Source: Actinomycetota bacterium
GTDB lineage: Bacteria > Actinomycetota > Thermoleophilia > Gaiellales > Gaiellaceae
DNA: 20,494 bases
Reading direction: 5' to 3'
Assembly: GCA_013697465.1 (NCBI GenBank)
Contig: JACCWU010000293.1
Location: 1-20,494 of the forward strand
A model generated the notes under the pieces. The model made no database searches and was not told the DNA's origin. It saw only the letters and a list, made by a program, of their open reading frames with translations. Every line of letters begins with the position of its first letter. Within the stretch, counting starts at the first letter, position 1. The position numbers and the translations under genes were made by a program. Below are positions 7,618 to 15,334 of this stretch, one piece after another.

Positions 7618-9900
7618 ATGACTGAGCACTCGGTGGGAGCTCCGCCCGAACGGCGCGCAGCTCATGAGCGCCTCGCTACAGGGGCGCTCGCGCGCTGGAC
7701 GCGAGCCTGCGCCACGCATCCGTGGCGCGTCGTGATCGGCTGGGTCGGGATCATCGTGCTGCTGGTGGCCCTGGTCGGCACGGTCGGGGGCGAGCTCCGC
7801 GACGAGTTCGAGATCCCGGGGTCCGAGACGCAGAAGGCGACCGACCTGATCGAGGCCGAGTTCGCGTCCGAGCAGGGCGGCGTCCTGAACGTCGTCTTCG
7901 CAGCACCCGAGGGGGAACGCCTCGACACGTCCGAGCGCAAGGCGGCAATCCAGGAGGCCATCGCTCTTCTCAGGTCGGACGAGTTCGCACCGACCCAGGA
8001 CAAGGCGGGCCTGACGAGCGTCGCCAATCCGTTCGGGGAGAACACGTTCTCCGACGACGGCCGCATCGCCTACGCGGAAGCCCAGTTCGACCGAGTCATC
8101 TACGACGAGGACCGCGAGGCGGTGCTTGCAGTCCAGGACGCCGTTCGCGAGACCGTCGAGCCGGTCGGCGTGACCGTGGAGTACAACGGCGAGGCCGAGT
8201 TCCCGCCGGTCGAGCAGGGCACTTCGGAGCTCCTCGGCCTGCTCGCGGCGATTCTCGTGCTGCTCATCGTCTTCCGGACCTTCGTGGCAATGCTCATCCC
8301 GATCGCGCTGGCGATCGTGGCGCTGGCGACGGCATTCCTGCTCCTCTTCATCCTGGCCGGCCTGACCGACATCAACACGATCACGCCGATCCTCGTCTCG
8401 ATGATCGGACTCGGCGTCGGCATCGACTACTCACTCTTCATCGTCACGCGCTTCAGACAGCTCCTGCACGAGGGACTTTCCCCGCGGGACGCCGCCTCCG
8501 AGGCGGGGTCCTCGGCCGGACGTGCCGTGTTCTTCGCCGGCCTCACGGTCGCGATCTCGGTGGCCGGGCTGGCGTTCTTCGGCCTCGACTTCGTCACCAA
8601 GCTCGGCATAGGCGCTTCCCTGGGAGTGCTGACCACCGTGCTGATCGCGAACTCGCTCCTGCTCGCGGTGCTTGCATTGCTCGGGAGCAAGATCGACCGG
8701 TTGAAGGTGCCGTTCCTGCCGCCGTTGGACGACTCGGAAGAGGCTCGCGAGAGAACCCTGGTCGCCCGCTGGGGCCGGTTCGTGACCGCGAACGCCAAGG
8801 TCGTGTTCCCCGTCGTCCTCCTGCTCGTTGTCATCCTGGGGTCGACGTCGCTGCTCGTGCGCCTGGGCGCCGCAGACCAGGGCACGCAGCCCACCGCGCA
8901 GACGAGTCGTCGGGCCTACGACCTGCTGGCGGAGGGCTTCGGCCCCGGCTTCAACAGTCCCATTCCGATCGTCGTGGACGTGAACGGCGACGAGGGGGCG
9001 CCGCAGAGGATCTTCGAGGGTGTGCAGCGTCTCGACGGCGTCGCCTCCGTCGGTGAGCCGCAGCTGAACGACGAGGAAACCGTCGCGATCGTGTTCGTGA
9101 CCCCGGATTCCGCTCCGCAGGACGAGGCGACCGATGCCCTCGTCGACCGCTTGCGAGACGACGTCGTGCCGACGGCGACCGCGAACGGGGACGCCGTGGC
9201 ATACGTCTCGGGCCTCACGGCGGCGTTCAAGGACATCGCCGATCGAATCTTCGAGCGGGCGCCGCTGTTCCTGCTCTTCATCATCGGCGTCACGTTGATC
9301 GTGCTCGCGATGGCGTTCAGGTCGATCGTGATCGCGGCGACGGCGGCGGTGACGACGATCCTCTCCGCCTTCGTCGGCTTCGGAGTGCTCACGCTGGTGG
9401 TCCAGGAGGGCCACCTGCTCAGCCTCATGGGCCTTGATCAGACGGGTCCGATCGAGACCTTCGTGCCGCCCATCACGTTCGCGATCCTCTTCGGGCTGTC
9501 CATGGACTACATGGTCTTCCTGATGAGCCGCATCCGGGAAGAGCACGTGCACGGCCTCAAGACGCGGGCTGCGGTCGAGCACGGGATCTCGGCGATCGGC
9601 CGGGTGGTCGTCGCGGCGGCGCTGATCATGGGCACGGTCTTCGCGGCCTTCATCCTGAGCGCCGATCGCATCCCGAAGGAGTTCGGCCTCTTGCTCGCGG
9701 TCGCGATCCTCACCGACGCACTGATCGTGCGGATGACGCTCGTTCCCGCGTTCCTCACGTTGCTCGGCGAGAGGTCGTGGTACATCCCGCGGTGGCTCGA
9801 CCGAGTACTTCCGAACGTCACCATCGAGCCGCCGCACGATCGCGAGACGCCGGTTGCCGGCGCCTTCAAGCACCCGGCTGAGCCTGTCAGCGAGGCGTGA
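7618..9900 (+). CDS. MMPL family RND-type membrane transporter
   Basis: Large transporter of 760 residues, within the normal range for short actinobacterial MMPL proteins. These proton-driven pumps move lipids or drugs across the inner membrane. Layout: an N-terminal helix (about 36-57), a porter domain (60-200), a helix bundle with the signature GLGVGIDYSLF (264-274), a second single helix (about 395-413), a second porter domain (420-545) and a final bundle with FGLSMDYMVFL (625-635). The aspartates in the two DY motifs are the proton-relay residues of the family. Start ATG 7618 follows GGAGG (7604-7608) by 9 bases. It leads a plus-strand operon with an MFS pump and a RibD/DHFR-like protein. 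The exported substrate is unknown; co-transcription with a second exporter suggests detoxification rather than cell-wall lipid export. Confidence 0.92.
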   Translation: MTEHSVGAPPERRAAHERLATGALARWTRACATHPWRVVIGWVGIIVLLVALVGTVGGELRDEFEIPGSETQKATDLIEAEFASEQGGVLNVVFAAPEGERLDTSERKAAIQEAIALLRSDEFAPTQDKAGLTSVANPFGENTFSDDGRIAYAEAQFDRVIYDEDREAVLAVQDAVRETVEPVGVTVEYNGEAEFPPVEQGTSELLGLLAAILVLLIVFRTFVAMLIPIALAIVALATAFLLLFILAGLTDINTITPILVSMIGLGVGIDYSLFIVTRFRQLLHEGLSPRDAASEAGSSAGRAVFFAGLTVAISVAGLAFFGLDFVTKLGIGASLGVLTTVLIANSLLLAVLALLGSKIDRLKVPFLPPLDDSEEARERTLVARWGRFVTANAKVVFPVVLLLVVILGSTSLLVRLGAADQGTQPTAQTSRRAYDLLAEGFGPGFNSPIPIVVDVNGDEGAPQRIFEGVQRLDGVASVGEPQLNDEETVAIVFVTPDSAPQDEATDALVDRLRDDVVPTATANGDAVAYVSGLTAAFKDIADRIFERAPLFLLFIIGVTLIVLAMAFRSIVIAATAAVTTILSAFVGFGVLTLVVQEGHLLSLMGLDQTGPIETFVPPITFAILFGLSMDYMVFLMSRIREEHVHGLKTRAAVEHGISAIGRVVVAAALIMGTVFAAFILSADRIPKEFGLLLAVAILTDALIVRMTLVPAFLTLLGERSWYIPRWLDRVLPNVTIEPPHDRETPVAGAFKHPAEPVSEA

Positions 9901-9922
9901 CGGTTCGGCCGATGAGTTCCAG

Positions 9923-9961
9923 CCTTCTTGGCGGTCTGAGCTTCTGAGACCGCCAAGAAGG
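9923..9961 (+). promoter_or_regulatory. 15-bp perfect hairpin reaching into the ribosome-binding site of the MFS gene
   Basis: CCTTCTTGGCGGTCT (9923-9937) and AGACCGCCAAGAAGG (9947-9961) are exact reverse complements around a 9-base loop. The right arm ends inside AAGGAGGT (9958-9965), the Shine-Dalgarno sequence of the MFS pump that starts at 9973, so the folded RNA would hide part of it. There is no T-run, so it is not a standard intrinsic terminator. It may be a translation attenuator, an RNA-processing stem setting the MMPL/MFS expression ratio, or a DNA operator. Confidence 0.6.
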
Positions 9962-9972
9962 AGGTAGACCGG

Positions 9973-11424
9973 ATGACCATGGACACGCGCACCCGCTGGC
10001 TCGCACTGATCGTTCTGTGCCTCGGGGATCTGATGATCGTTCTCGACGTCACGATCGTGGGGGTCGCGCTGCCGTCGATCAAAGAGGATCTCGGCTTCTC
10101 CGAAGAGTCGCTCGCCTGGGTGGTCAACGCCTACCTGCTGACCTTCGGCGGCTTTCTCCTGCTCGGCGGGCGGCTGGGCGGTCTTTTCGGGCACCGGCGG
10201 CTGTTCCTGATCGGGATCGCGCTCTTCACGGCGGCCTCGCTCGCCTGCGGGCTCGCAGGCTCGCAGGAGGTTCTGATCGTGTCACGGGCAGTCCAGGGTG
10301 TCGGGGGCGCGGTCGTCTCCGCAGTCGCGCTCTCGCTGATGATGATGCTCTTCACCGAGCCGACCGAGCGCGCGAAGGCGATGGGCGTCTTCGGGTTCGT
10401 CGCCTCCGGCGGCGGGAGCATCGGGGTCCTGCTCGGCGGAGTTCTCACGGACGTGCTCAGCTGGCAGTGGATCTTTCTCGTCAACCTCCCGGTCGGGGTC
10501 GCCGTCGTCGCGCTCTCCCTGCGGCTGTTGCCGGCCGCCCCCGGCATGGCCGCGAAGGGGCGCCTCGACATCGCGGGCGCGCTCACGGTGACCGCATCGC
10601 TGATGCTCGCCGTCTACGCGATCGTGAACGGGAACGAGACCGGCTGGAGCTCCGGCCGGACCATCGGGCTGCTGGCCGCGGCGGCGGTCCTGATGGGGCT
10701 CTTCATCGCGATAGAAGCGCGCGTCCGCGCACCTCTCATGCCACTCGGGCTGTTCCGGCTGCGGAATGTCTCGACGGCGAACGTCGTGGGCGTCCTCTGG
10801 GCGGGCGCGATGTTCGCCTGGTTCTTTCTCTCGGCTCTGTACCTCCAGCTCGTGCTCGGCTACAGCCCGCTCGAGGTCGGTCTCGCCTTCCTGCCCGGGA
10901 ACCTGGTCATGGGAGCGCTCTCGGTCGGCCTCTCTGCCAAGCTCGTGATGCGCTTCGGCATCAGGCTGCCCTTGGGGGCCGGGCTCGTTTTCGCCGCCAT
11001 CGGACTCGCGCTCCTCGCGCGCGCGCCGGTCGACGGGAGCTTCGTCGTCGATGTTCTCCCGAGCATGATCCTGCTTGGCATCGGCGCCGGCATCGCATTC
11101 AATCCAGTGCTTCTCGCAGCGATGAGCGACGTCGAGCCGAGCGAAGCAGGCCTCGCCTCGGGGGTCGTCAACACCTCGTTCATGATGGGTGGCGCGCTCG
11201 GGTTGGCGGTGCTTGCAAGCCTCGCTGCTTCGCGGACCGACAGCCTGCTCGCGTCGGGCGACACAGAGCTCGTGGCGCTCGCAGGCGGCTACCACCTCGC
11301 GTTCCTCGTCGGTGCGATCTTCGCCGTCGCGGCGGCTGCGATCGGCGTCGTACTCCTGCGGGAGAGTGGCACGGCGGCCGTGCACGCCGAGTCCGGTGCG
11401 GAGCCTCACCTGGAGACCGCATAG
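9973..11424 (+). CDS. MFS transporter, DHA2 drug efflux family
   Basis: Predicted proton-coupled exporter of 483 residues with 14 helices. Signatures are LDVTIVGVALPSI in helix 1, VVNAYLLTFGGFLLLGGRLG at the motif A region, RAVQGVGGAVVSAVALS, and QWIFLVNLPVGVAVVALS. The motif A aspartate seen in the left-edge paralogue (GRAGDLVG) is glycine here (GRLGGLFG), which may alter gating. The start ATG 9973 has a strong AAGGAGGT 7 bases upstream; an in-frame ATG lies two codons later. It follows the MMPL gene after 72 bases containing a strong hairpin and precedes the RibD-like gene by only 2 bases, so the three are likely one operon. Family confidence is high; the drug or metabolite exported is not known. 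Confidence 0.92.
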   Translation: MTMDTRTRWLALIVLCLGDLMIVLDVTIVGVALPSIKEDLGFSEESLAWVVNAYLLTFGGFLLLGGRLGGLFGHRRLFLIGIALFTAASLACGLAGSQEVLIVSRAVQGVGGAVVSAVALSLMMMLFTEPTERAKAMGVFGFVASGGGSIGVLLGGVLTDVLSWQWIFLVNLPVGVAVVALSLRLLPAAPGMAAKGRLDIAGALTVTASLMLAVYAIVNGNETGWSSGRTIGLLAAAAVLMGLFIAIEARVRAPLMPLGLFRLRNVSTANVVGVLWAGAMFAWFFLSALYLQLVLGYSPLEVGLAFLPGNLVMGALSVGLSAKLVMRFGIRLPLGAGLVFAAIGLALLARAPVDGSFVVDVLPSMILLGIGAGIAFNPVLLAAMSDVEPSEAGLASGVVNTSFMMGGALGLAVLASLAASRTDSLLASGDTELVALAGGYHLAFLVGAIFAVAAAAIGVVLLRESGTAAVHAESGAEPHLETA

Positions 11425-11426
11425 CG

Positions 11427-12083
11427 ATGGGCGTCGATGCACAGAAGGTCGTCTTGGACATCTCGACGTCGCTCGACGGGTTCGTCGCCGGGCCGAATCC
11501 CACGCTCGGGGAACCGTTGGGACGAGGGGGCGAACGGCTTCACGAGTGGGTCTTCGAGCTGGCGAGCTTCCGAGAACGGCACGGCAAGTCCGGCGGCGTA
11601 CGGAACGCCGACGACGAGGTCGTCGCCGAGTCGCTGGCGGCGACGGGTGCGGTGGTGATGGGCAGGAACATGTTCAGCGGCGGAGCAGGCGCGTGGCAAG
11701 ACGACCCGAATGCGGACGGTTGGTGGGGAGACACACCTCCTTTCCAGGCTCCGGTGTTCGTCGTCACGCACCACGCCCGAGAGCAGCTCGCGATGGAGGG
11801 CGGCACGACTTTCACGTTCGTCACGGACGGCGTCGAGAGCGCGGTCGGACAGGCGCGGGCGGCAGCGGGCGACAAGGACGTCTTGGTGGCCGGCGGCGCG
11901 AGCCTCGCTCAACAGGTGCTGGGGGCCGGGCTCCTCGACGAGCTACAGATCCATCTGACCCCGGTCGTACTCGGCGACGGAACCCGGCTACTGGACCACG
12001 TCTCCCCGGAGGTCCGGCTAGAAGTGAGTCGCGTCATCGGGTCCCCCTCTGTGACGCATCTCCGGCTTCGTGTCTTGACGTAG
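11427..12083 (+). CDS. Dihydrofolate reductase family protein (RibD C-terminal domain)
   Basis: Protein of 218 residues with the DHFR-like/RibD C-terminal reductase fold. Visible are VVLDISTSLDGFVAGPN at the N-terminus (the nucleotide-binding first strand), AVVMGRNMFSGG, PVFVVTHHARE and VLVAGGASLAQQVLGAGLLDELQIHL near the C-terminus, all standard for this family. Members reduce unknown substrates with NAD(P)H; this is neither a housekeeping FolA nor a full RibD, since no deaminase domain is present. ATG 11427 begins 2 bases after the MFS stop, so it is very likely translated from the same message. Pairing of an exporter with a small reductase suggests modification plus export of a toxic compound, but that is inference. 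It converges on dinB with 45 bases between stops. Confidence 0.88.
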   Translation: MGVDAQKVVLDISTSLDGFVAGPNPTLGEPLGRGGERLHEWVFELASFRERHGKSGGVRNADDEVVAESLAATGAVVMGRNMFSGGAGAWQDDPNADGWWGDTPPFQAPVFVVTHHAREQLAMEGGTTFTFVTDGVESAVGQARAAAGDKDVLVAGGASLAQQVLGAGLLDELQIHLTPVVLGDGTRLLDHVSPEVRLEVSRVIGSPSVTHLRLRVLT

Positions 12084-12128
12084 TCAGAGCTACGCGCTGA
12101 CAACATCCCGACGCTCTCGGACCGCTCT

Positions 12129-13325
12129 TCAATCCGGGAGAAGCGGCATCACGACGCCCGGGCTCCGACCGAGAAGAACCGCTCTCGTCACGGCCGCCGC
12201 TCCGAAGCGGCTGCGCACCTCGTCGAGCGCGGCATCGAGAGCGGCGTCATGCCGGCGATCGAGCGGCAACGCGAGTTGGATGGCGTTGACGTCTTCGAGT
12301 CCGGTGAGCGAGAGCCCGACGAGCGTGAGGCCCTGCGCCTCGATGATCGGCGCCGCTGTTGCCAGCAGCCCTCGTGCCACATCGAGAAGGTCGCGCGTCT
12401 CGGTCGTCGCCTGAGGCAGCGTATGCGAGCGAGTCGCTCGCGAGAAGTCGGCGAAGCGCAACCGGAGGACGACCGTGCGGCAGGCCCGGTGAGCGCCCCG
12501 CAGACGCCGGGCAAGGCGGTCGACGAGCCCGACGACGATCGCATCGATGTCGTCGTGCGATCTCGGCCTCCGGCCGAGCGCCCGCTGCGCCCCGATCGAT
12601 CGCCGGCGGCGGCCGACCCGCACGGGCCGAGGGTCGCGATTGTGAGCGAGGGCGTGCAAGTGCCGGCCCGCGGCACGGCCTAGCATCCAGATGAGCACAT
12701 GTTCGTCGAGCCGGGCGATCTGGCCGACGGTGGTGATCCCGCGGCTATGGAGCTTCGCCGCGGTCACCCGTCCGACTCCCCAGAGCCGCTCGACGGGGAG
12801 CGGGTGGAGAAACGCGAGCTCGCCGTCCGGCGGCACCTCGAGGAGACCGTTCGGCTTGGCGACGCCGCTCGCCACCTTCGCGAGGAACTTCGTCCTGGCG
12901 ATCCCGACGGTGATGGGAAGACCGACCTGCTCGACAACGTCGTGACGCAGCCGTAGCGCGATCTCCGTGGGCGTCCCGGCAATCCGCCGGAGTCCGCGAA
13001 CGTCGAGGAAGGCTTCGTCGATCGACAACCCCTCGACGAGCGGCGTCGTGTCGTCGAAGACCGCGAATACGGCCTTGCTCGCCTCGGAGTAGGCGGCCAT
13101 CCGCGGCGGCACCACGATCGCCTGGGGGCACAGCCGCCGCGCTTGCGCCCCTCCCATCGCCGTGCGGACGCCGTGCGCCTTCGCCTCGTAGCTCGCCGCA
13201 AGCACGACGCCCGCGCCGACGATGACCGGGCGCCCGCGCAGTCGCGGATCGTCGCGTTGCTCGACCGAGGCGAAGAACGCGTCGAGGTCGGCATGCAGGA
13301 TCGTCGCCTCGCAGGACACGAACAT
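12129..13325 (-). CDS. dinB: DNA polymerase IV, Y-family translesion polymerase
   Basis: Y-family DNA polymerase of 398 residues that copies past damaged bases. The catalytic acids are D13 in HADLDAFFASVEQ and D103-E104 in LSIDEAFLDV; F18 sits at the steric-gate position that excludes ribonucleotides. PITVGIARTKFLAKVAS and LWGVGRVTAAKL mark the palm-to-thumb region with its helix-hairpin-helix. Near the C-terminus QLALPLD (350-356) matches the sliding-clamp-binding motif. I chose ATG 13325 because close actinobacterial relatives begin with MFVSC before the first strand. A GTG at 13352 is in frame but less likely. A LexA box lies across the chosen start, so SOS control is expected. A basic RVGRRRRS stretch marks the linker to the little-finger domain. 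The length is normal and the gene looks intact. Confidence 0.93.
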   Translation of the reverse strand: MFVSCEATILHADLDAFFASVEQRDDPRLRGRPVIVGAGVVLAASYEAKAHGVRTAMGGAQARRLCPQAIVVPPRMAAYSEASKAVFAVFDDTTPLVEGLSIDEAFLDVRGLRRIAGTPTEIALRLRHDVVEQVGLPITVGIARTKFLAKVASGVAKPNGLLEVPPDGELAFLHPLPVERLWGVGRVTAAKLHSRGITTVGQIARLDEHVLIWMLGRAAGRHLHALAHNRDPRPVRVGRRRRSIGAQRALGRRPRSHDDIDAIVVGLVDRLARRLRGAHRACRTVVLRLRFADFSRATRSHTLPQATTETRDLLDVARGLLATAAPIIEAQGLTLVGLSLTGLEDVNAIQLALPLDRRHDAALDAALDEVRSRFGAAAVTRAVLLGRSPGVVMPLLPD

Positions 13326-13332
13326 ATGTTTG
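13319..13332. promoter_or_regulatory. LexA/SOS box overlapping the dinB start codon
   Basis: CGAACATATGTTTG fits the Gram-positive LexA operator (CGAAC-N4-GTTYG), with one base off a perfect palindrome. The ATG start of dinB (13325-13323 on the minus strand) lies inside its centre. LexA bound here would block early elongation or initiation until DNA damage triggers its cleavage. No other GAAC-N4-GTTC site was noticed in the window. Confidence 0.75.
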
Positions 13333-13632
13333 CACCATCGCGGCAGTAGCACAGCCCACGGAGCAGCCTCGAATGTCAGCGGGCTCTACGTGCTGACGGT
13401 TTTCTCTTATCCCTCGGCTCGATCTTCAAGTACTGAAGGCCCGAGCCGAGCGCCTTGCGACATACGATCGCGGGCGACGCCGCAACCTCGATCTCCCCCC
13501 GCGCCACGGCTGGGGCGGCAGTGTTGTTCTCCACCACCAACACTCTGAGTCCACCGAAGCCCCGCGATCGTGGTGGAGGCCACGTCGTCGAGGCACATTC
13601 CTGGACTTCGCAGTCGACCGTCCCCGGACGAC
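13326..13632. other. Non-coding interval between dinB and the exchanger gene, with a long stem and possible decayed gene
   Basis: No convincing gene fills these 307 bases. CTCGGCTCG (13413-13421) and CGAGCCGAG (13442-13450) form a 9-bp stem enclosing a second stem, CTTCA/TGAAG, around a short loop. It has no T-run. On the minus strand a short open stretch around 13520-13560 reads GLRVLVVENN, which resembles the first strand of a response-regulator receiver domain, but no receiver follows. It could be a relic or coincidence. The dinB promoter must lie in the part nearest 13326. Confidence 0.4.
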
Positions 13633-14667
13633 CTACCCGGGTACGGCTGTGAGCAGAGCGACCGCCGCGATGTACGTGGCGAGCACTAATAACGAGTCTC
13701 TTCCGAGGCCGATCACCTTCTTGTCATTTCTCACCAGCAGGCCGTACGCGAAGATGGCCGTCAAGAGCGCGCCGGTGGCGCCTAGCCAGAGCGACTGCGC
13801 ACTCGCGGTCGGAAGCACGGGGCTCCCGGCTAGCAGATCGGCGAGCAGGAAGAACGTCAGCTGCATCGCGTTGCCGCCGTAGATGTCACTCATGGCGAGG
13901 CCCACCTGCCCGAGCCGCACGGCCTCGAAACCGCTCGAGATCTCGGGCAGAGCGGTGACCGCCGCGAGAATCGTCGCACCGAAGACGACCCCGTTCATGC
14001 CGAAGTCGCCCGCGAGCTGGTTCCCTGTCTGCTCGAGCATCACACCCGCGACGAGCGTGAGGGCCGAGGCAAGCCCGAACACGCCGACCACGAACTTAGT
14101 CGACGAGTTCTTGAAGCGGTTCGGTGCTTCACCTCCGGCAGGTTTGGGCGCGTCGCCGGCGATTACCCAGGCACGTCGGCGACGGGCTCGGTTGAGACCC
14201 ATGATGCCGAGGAGAAAGAAGACGACGATCGCGATCGAGGCAGGGCTGACCGAGCCGACCGCAGTCGTCTCGGGAAGGTATCCGCCCATGAGCGCGATCG
14301 TGACCAGCCCGAGGACGAGCATCGACTCGAGCAGGGGGCTCGCGTCCGCCGCCAGCGAGGTCAGCGGCTGCTTACGGCGCGACGTGGCATCGAGGAACAC
14401 GAGCACGAGCGTCTGTATCGCAATGCCGCCGAGAAGGTTGCCGACAGCGAGCGAGAGATGGCCGCTGAGCGCCGCCGCCGCGGTGATGGCGAGCTCCGGC
14501 AGCGAGCCCGCGAGGCCCAGGAGGAGCATGCCGCCCACGGCGTCCCCGAGGTTGAAGCGGTCGTCGAGGACATCGGTCGCTTTCGAGAGGTAGATCCCGG
14601 CGATCCAGGTCGCGACGCCCGCCGCGGCAAAGACGAGAAGGAGTACGGGAGTACCCCAGGAGCTCAC
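13633..14667 (-). CDS. Sodium/calcium exchanger family membrane protein
   Basis: Membrane antiporter of 344 residues with the two inverted alpha repeats of the CaCA superfamily. Repeat 1 is GLAGSLPELAITAAAAL followed by GNLLGG (about 51-81). Repeat 2 is FGATILAAVTALPEISSGF followed by SDIYGGNAMQL (about 228-265). The glutamate in each PE pair is the expected cation ligand. The GNxxGS part is altered (GNLLGGIAIQ, YGGNAMQ), so the transported ions may differ from classical Na+/Ca2+ exchange. Between the repeats lies an arginine-rich cytoplasmic loop (NRARRRRAW). The start is GTG 14667 with only a weak AGGG-type ribosome site. It stands alone, with a 105-base gap to the upstream YciI gene on the same strand. 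The family call is firm, ion specificity open. Confidence 0.88.
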   Translation of the reverse strand: MSSWGTPVLLLVFAAAGVATWIAGIYLSKATDVLDDRFNLGDAVGGMLLLGLAGSLPELAITAAAALSGHLSLAVGNLLGGIAIQTLVLVFLDATSRRKQPLTSLAADASPLLESMLVLGLVTIALMGGYLPETTAVGSVSPASIAIVVFFLLGIMGLNRARRRRAWVIAGDAPKPAGGEAPNRFKNSSTKFVVGVFGLASALTLVAGVMLEQTGNQLAGDFGMNGVVFGATILAAVTALPEISSGFEAVRLGQVGLAMSDIYGGNAMQLTFFLLADLLAGSPVLPTASAQSLWLGATGALLTAIFAYGLLVRNDKKVIGLGRDSLLVLATYIAAVALLTAVPG

Positions 14668-14772
14668 CCGACGACCCTAACGCGCTCGGGCGCTCCGCCG
14701 ACTTCGCCAAAGCAGCAGCGGCTGCCGGGCTGGACGAGCTGGTGGAGATCACTCGCGAGCCATGGAGAGCGG

Positions 14773-15123
14773 TCAGTTTCCCCAGAGCGGCCGGACCTCG
14801 ATCGTCCCCATCTGGGCGACAGGGTGCCCTGCCGCGATCTCGACGGCCTCCTCCAGGCTGCCGCACTCGAGGATGTCGAACCCGCCGACCGCCTCCTTCG
14901 TCTCGGCGAACGGCCCGTCGGTGACCATCACCTTCCCGTCGCGGACGCGGACGGAGCGCGCCCGGCGAGGAGGAGCCAGCTGATCGCCGGTGACCCAGAT
15001 GCCCCGAGCCTGGAGGTCGTCGAGCCAGGGGAAGCTCTCCTCGTCCGGAGTGTCAGCCGGATCGGGGTCGGTCTGGGCGTTCATGTTCTCGGCGTCCCAG
15101 CAAACCAGCATCAGGAATTTCAT
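14773..15123 (-). CDS. YciI/DGPF-domain protein
   Basis: Protein of 116 residues starting MKFLMLVCWDAE and containing VTDGPFAETKEAVGGFDILE (about 68-87), the DGPF signature that names this branch of the YCII-related family. These dimeric ferredoxin-like-fold proteins commonly accompany ECF42-type sigma factors in actinobacteria; none is adjacent here, so this copy is an orphan. Their biochemical role is unsettled. The start has GGAGGAG about 5 bases before ATG 15123. It is divergent from the APH-type kinase, with a 211-base gap in which I found no clear operator. The C-terminus (MGTIEVRPLWGN) matches family endings, and the length is normal. Confidence 0.85.
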   Translation of the reverse strand: MKFLMLVCWDAENMNAQTDPDPADTPDEESFPWLDDLQARGIWVTGDQLAPPRRARSVRVRDGKVMVTDGPFAETKEAVGGFDILECGSLEEAVEIAAGHPVAQMGTIEVRPLWGN

Positions 15124-15334
15124 CGTCGCTCCTCCTCGTCGTTGGTTCCAGCCGTACCTCTGGACGACGCACGCACAGGACCGAGATCGACACTTGCACC
15201 CTCGTTCGCGAAGATCAACGTGACCCAACCCACGAGGGCACGGGCACGTCGTCGACCGTACACGGGCATTCCTGAGCGATCGGGCAGCCCGGGTGCGCCG
15301 CCTGGCATCATCTCGGGCCGGACAGAGGAGGCTT

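Noticed and set aside
8431..10194. Long minus-strand open frame of 587 codons opposite the MMPL gene
   Set aside because: Antisense to a well-supported transporter; its product is rich in R, D, E, H and Q with no domain, the usual shadow of GC-rich coding DNA.
10282..11442. Minus-strand open frame of 386 codons
   Set aside because: Antisense shadow of the second DHA2 pump.
12083..12101. GTCAG/CTGAC stem after the RibD-like gene as a terminator
   Set aside because: Short imperfect stem with no T-run; too weak to list.
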